A stretch of DNA of 15,781 bases from the NCBI GenBank assembly GCA_900770275.1, contig CAAGJS010000278.1, forward strand, positions 1 through 15,781, written 5' to 3'. Shown here in pieces: positions 14,565-15,781 of the stretch. The stretch's first letter is position 1. Each line of letters starts with the position of its first letter. Made by a program: the position numbers and the translations under genes. The notes below the pieces were generated by a model that saw nothing but the letters and a program-made list of their open reading frames with translations, was not told the DNA's origin and searched no databases. The stretch is from Erysipelotrichaceae bacterium (GTDB lineage: Bacteria; Bacillota_I; Bacilli_A; Erysipelotrichales; Erysipelotrichaceae).

Positions 14565-14577
14565 TTTATTGCGTCAA
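14550..14577 (-). promoter_or_regulatory. Candidate promoter of the TetR-DUF2871 operon
   Basis: On the minus strand TTGACG (complement of 14572-14577) and TAGACT (complement of 14550-14555) lie 16 bases apart, matching the -35 at five and the -10 at four of six positions. The candidate operators overlap it, which fits autorepression. Confidence 0.5.
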
Positions 14578-14594
14578 GGAAGACGCCCACATAC

Positions 14595-14632
14595 AAAAAA
14601 GCTGCGTTCCTCTGCTTTGAGACACGCAGCTT
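14595..14632 (-). terminator. Intrinsic terminator after addA
   Basis: On the minus strand AAGCTGCGT pairs perfectly with ACGCAGCTT across a 16-base loop, followed by a T run (complement of 14595-14600). It lies 15 bases past the addA stop and separates it from the TetR operon on the same strand. Confidence 0.88.
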
Positions 14633-14647
14633 CTGACTTGTTGTTTC

Positions 14648-15781
14648 TTATTCCGGATCAATCTGAATCGAACAGTTATTGTGGAACGACCAGGCATAGG
14701 CGTCCACCGGCTTATGGAACAGCACCTGAAGCGCGTGGCGGTAGGCGTTGAGCTGGCCGCTGTAGGCTTTGCGGATGGCGGCCGGTGTCTTGGCATCGGT
14801 CTTGAAATCAATCAAGAGAATTCGATCCTCGCCGAAGGCGACGAAGTCCATGGATCCGTGCATCGTATGGTTTCCCTCTTCATAGTAGAAGGGGAATTCC
14901 TTGTGGATATCCATCGTCAGTGCCTGCTGGTAGAGGTCACTGTTACCGAAGGCAAGAATCGCCTTCTTTCCGGCTTCAGGAATATTGAGACCGTTGAGAT
15001 CATCCATTGTCCACATGCGGTTGGGCAGCTTTTCCACCGATTCATGCAGTAAGGTGCCGTAGCTGGTTCCGGCATGGAATTCGTGGTCGATGTCCAGCGT
15101 CGGAAGAATCGTGTATTCCAGGCCGCTTGGCGTGCCGTCGATTGTTTCTTCAATGGCCGGTCCCTGATAGCGGGGCAGCGCCTTTGCATAGACCTCAGGT
15201 TTGAAGTCTTTGTTGGTAATGTCGGCCGGAGCGATCTCTTCATACCTGAGCATATCGTTATCGATCATGCACGCAAGGATGAGAGCGGACATGCCGCCGC
15301 GCTCATTGAGCAATGAAAGTGTAATGGGCATGGAGGTGTCGGGCTTTTCAACACCGGCATCCACAATGATAAGACGCTTTTCGGCCCGGGTGATCGCAAC
15401 ATAGAGAAGACGCGTAAACTCTTCGAGATCTTCGCGATTGCCCTTGTTGGCGATGGCGGTGAAGTAGACTGATGGCCGCCGTGCGCTCCATTTGGGATCG
15501 AGCCAGTTGATACCGGCATACAGCTCATCATCCACGATCAGCGGCTGCGAGCGGTCGCGGTAGTTGTTGCGAGACGTGGACCAGAGGAAGACATACTTGT
15601 ACTGCAGGCCCTTGGAGTGATGAATGGTCGTAACCGTTACGACGTCGGCGTCGCGGCCCTTGGAGATGGCCTGGGAGCTCGATTCGTTTTCGGACGAGTT
15701 CATGTATTCGACAAGATCAGCCAGTGTCGTAAAGCCGCCGGCAACGACTTTGTCAAAGAGGGCGTCGAAGTTTGCCTGTTC
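14648..15781 (-). CDS. addA: ATP-dependent helicase/nuclease subunit A, C-terminal part (partial at window end)
   Basis: The minus-strand frame is open to the window edge, so 377 C-terminal residues of a protein normally around 1,200 long are seen. AddA and AddB form the Gram-positive counterpart of RecBCD, which unwinds and trims double-strand DNA ends and loads RecA for recombinational repair. The UvrD-like helicase motifs TIHHSKGLQYKYVF (motif V) and YVAITRAEKRL (motif VI) are clear. The RecB-type nuclease domain follows, with GSMDFVAFG, ILLIDFKTDAK (metal-binding Asp and catalytic Lys) and YSGQLNAYRHAL. All nuclease motifs look intact. An internal ATG at 15703 is not the start: the upstream codons read EQANFDALFDKV, matching the family. 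A terminator follows the stop. addB and the helicase N-terminus would lie beyond the window. Confidence 0.94.
   Translation of the reverse strand, partial: EQANFDALFDKVVAGGFTTLADLVEYMNSSENESSSQAISKGRDADVVTVTTIHHSKGLQYKYVFLWSTSRNNYRDRSQPLIVDDELYAGINWLDPKWSARRPSVYFTAIANKGNREDLEEFTRLLYVAITRAEKRLIIVDAGVEKPDTSMPITLSLLNERGGMSALILACMIDNDMLRYEEIAPADITNKDFKPEVYAKALPRYQGPAIEETIDGTPSGLEYTILPTLDIDHEFHAGTSYGTLLHESVEKLPNRMWTMDDLNGLNIPEAGKKAILAFGNSDLYQQALTMDIHKEFPFYYEEGNHTMHGSMDFVAFGEDRILLIDFKTDAKTPAAIRKAYSGQLNAYRHALQVLFHKPVDAYAWSFHNNCSIQIDPE

Overview
The window reads as a chromosomal piece of a Bacillota (Firmicutes) genome of moderate GC. I lean to the class Erysipelotrichia. The reasons are the rnmV-rsmA-ispE order typical of Firmicutes, an AddA-type helicase-nuclease, Shine-Dalgarno sites of the AGGAGG type, intrinsic terminators with T tails, and PRPP synthetase motifs that resemble those I recall from Mollicutes relatives. 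The class is an inference from the sequence, not a database result. UGA is used as a stop throughout.

Layout. Bases 1-1926 hold the end of ribonuclease M5 (rnmV), then rsmA and ispE, joined by ATGA start/stop overlaps and closed by a terminator. Bases 1981-3194 (minus strand) hold a two-gene peroxide-defence operon, bcp-yaaA. Diverging from it, 3322-5254 carries glmU and prs, overlapping by 8 bases and closed by a strong terminator. This GlmU is only 315 residues long: the uridylyltransferase domain is complete, but the C-terminal acetyltransferase half is missing.

Bases 5316-13505 form the accessory region. It starts with a broken ATP-binding protein gene (minus strand, one frameshift and one in-frame stop). 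A control region follows with a 10-bp-phased array of TGTAGCTGAA-like repeats next to a good -35 box. Then comes a compact plus-strand operon: a MoxR-type AAA+ ATPase, four Sel1-repeat genes, and a protein that joins an HExxH metallopeptidase-like N-terminal part to a C-terminal von Willebrand A (VWA) domain. The Sel1 genes have the order A-B-A-(B+A fused), so a B-A pair was duplicated and fused, or split. The ATPase and VWA genes bracket the Sel1 genes, and most junctions overlap. I infer a single cytoplasmic machine in which the ATPase remodels targets with its VWA partner and the Sel1 proteins act as adaptors. Its biological role is unknown.

Bases 13521-14596 hold a minus-strand operon of a TetR-type regulator and a DUF2871 membrane protein, with a promoter overlapped by palindromic operator candidates. 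Bases 14648-15781 hold the C-terminal part of addA (minus strand), running off the window and ending at a terminator.

The main points for follow-up are the ATPase/Sel1/VWA-peptidase cassette, the duplicated Sel1 pair, the phased repeat array and the truncated GlmU. I saw no tRNA, rRNA, CRISPR array or insertion sequence.
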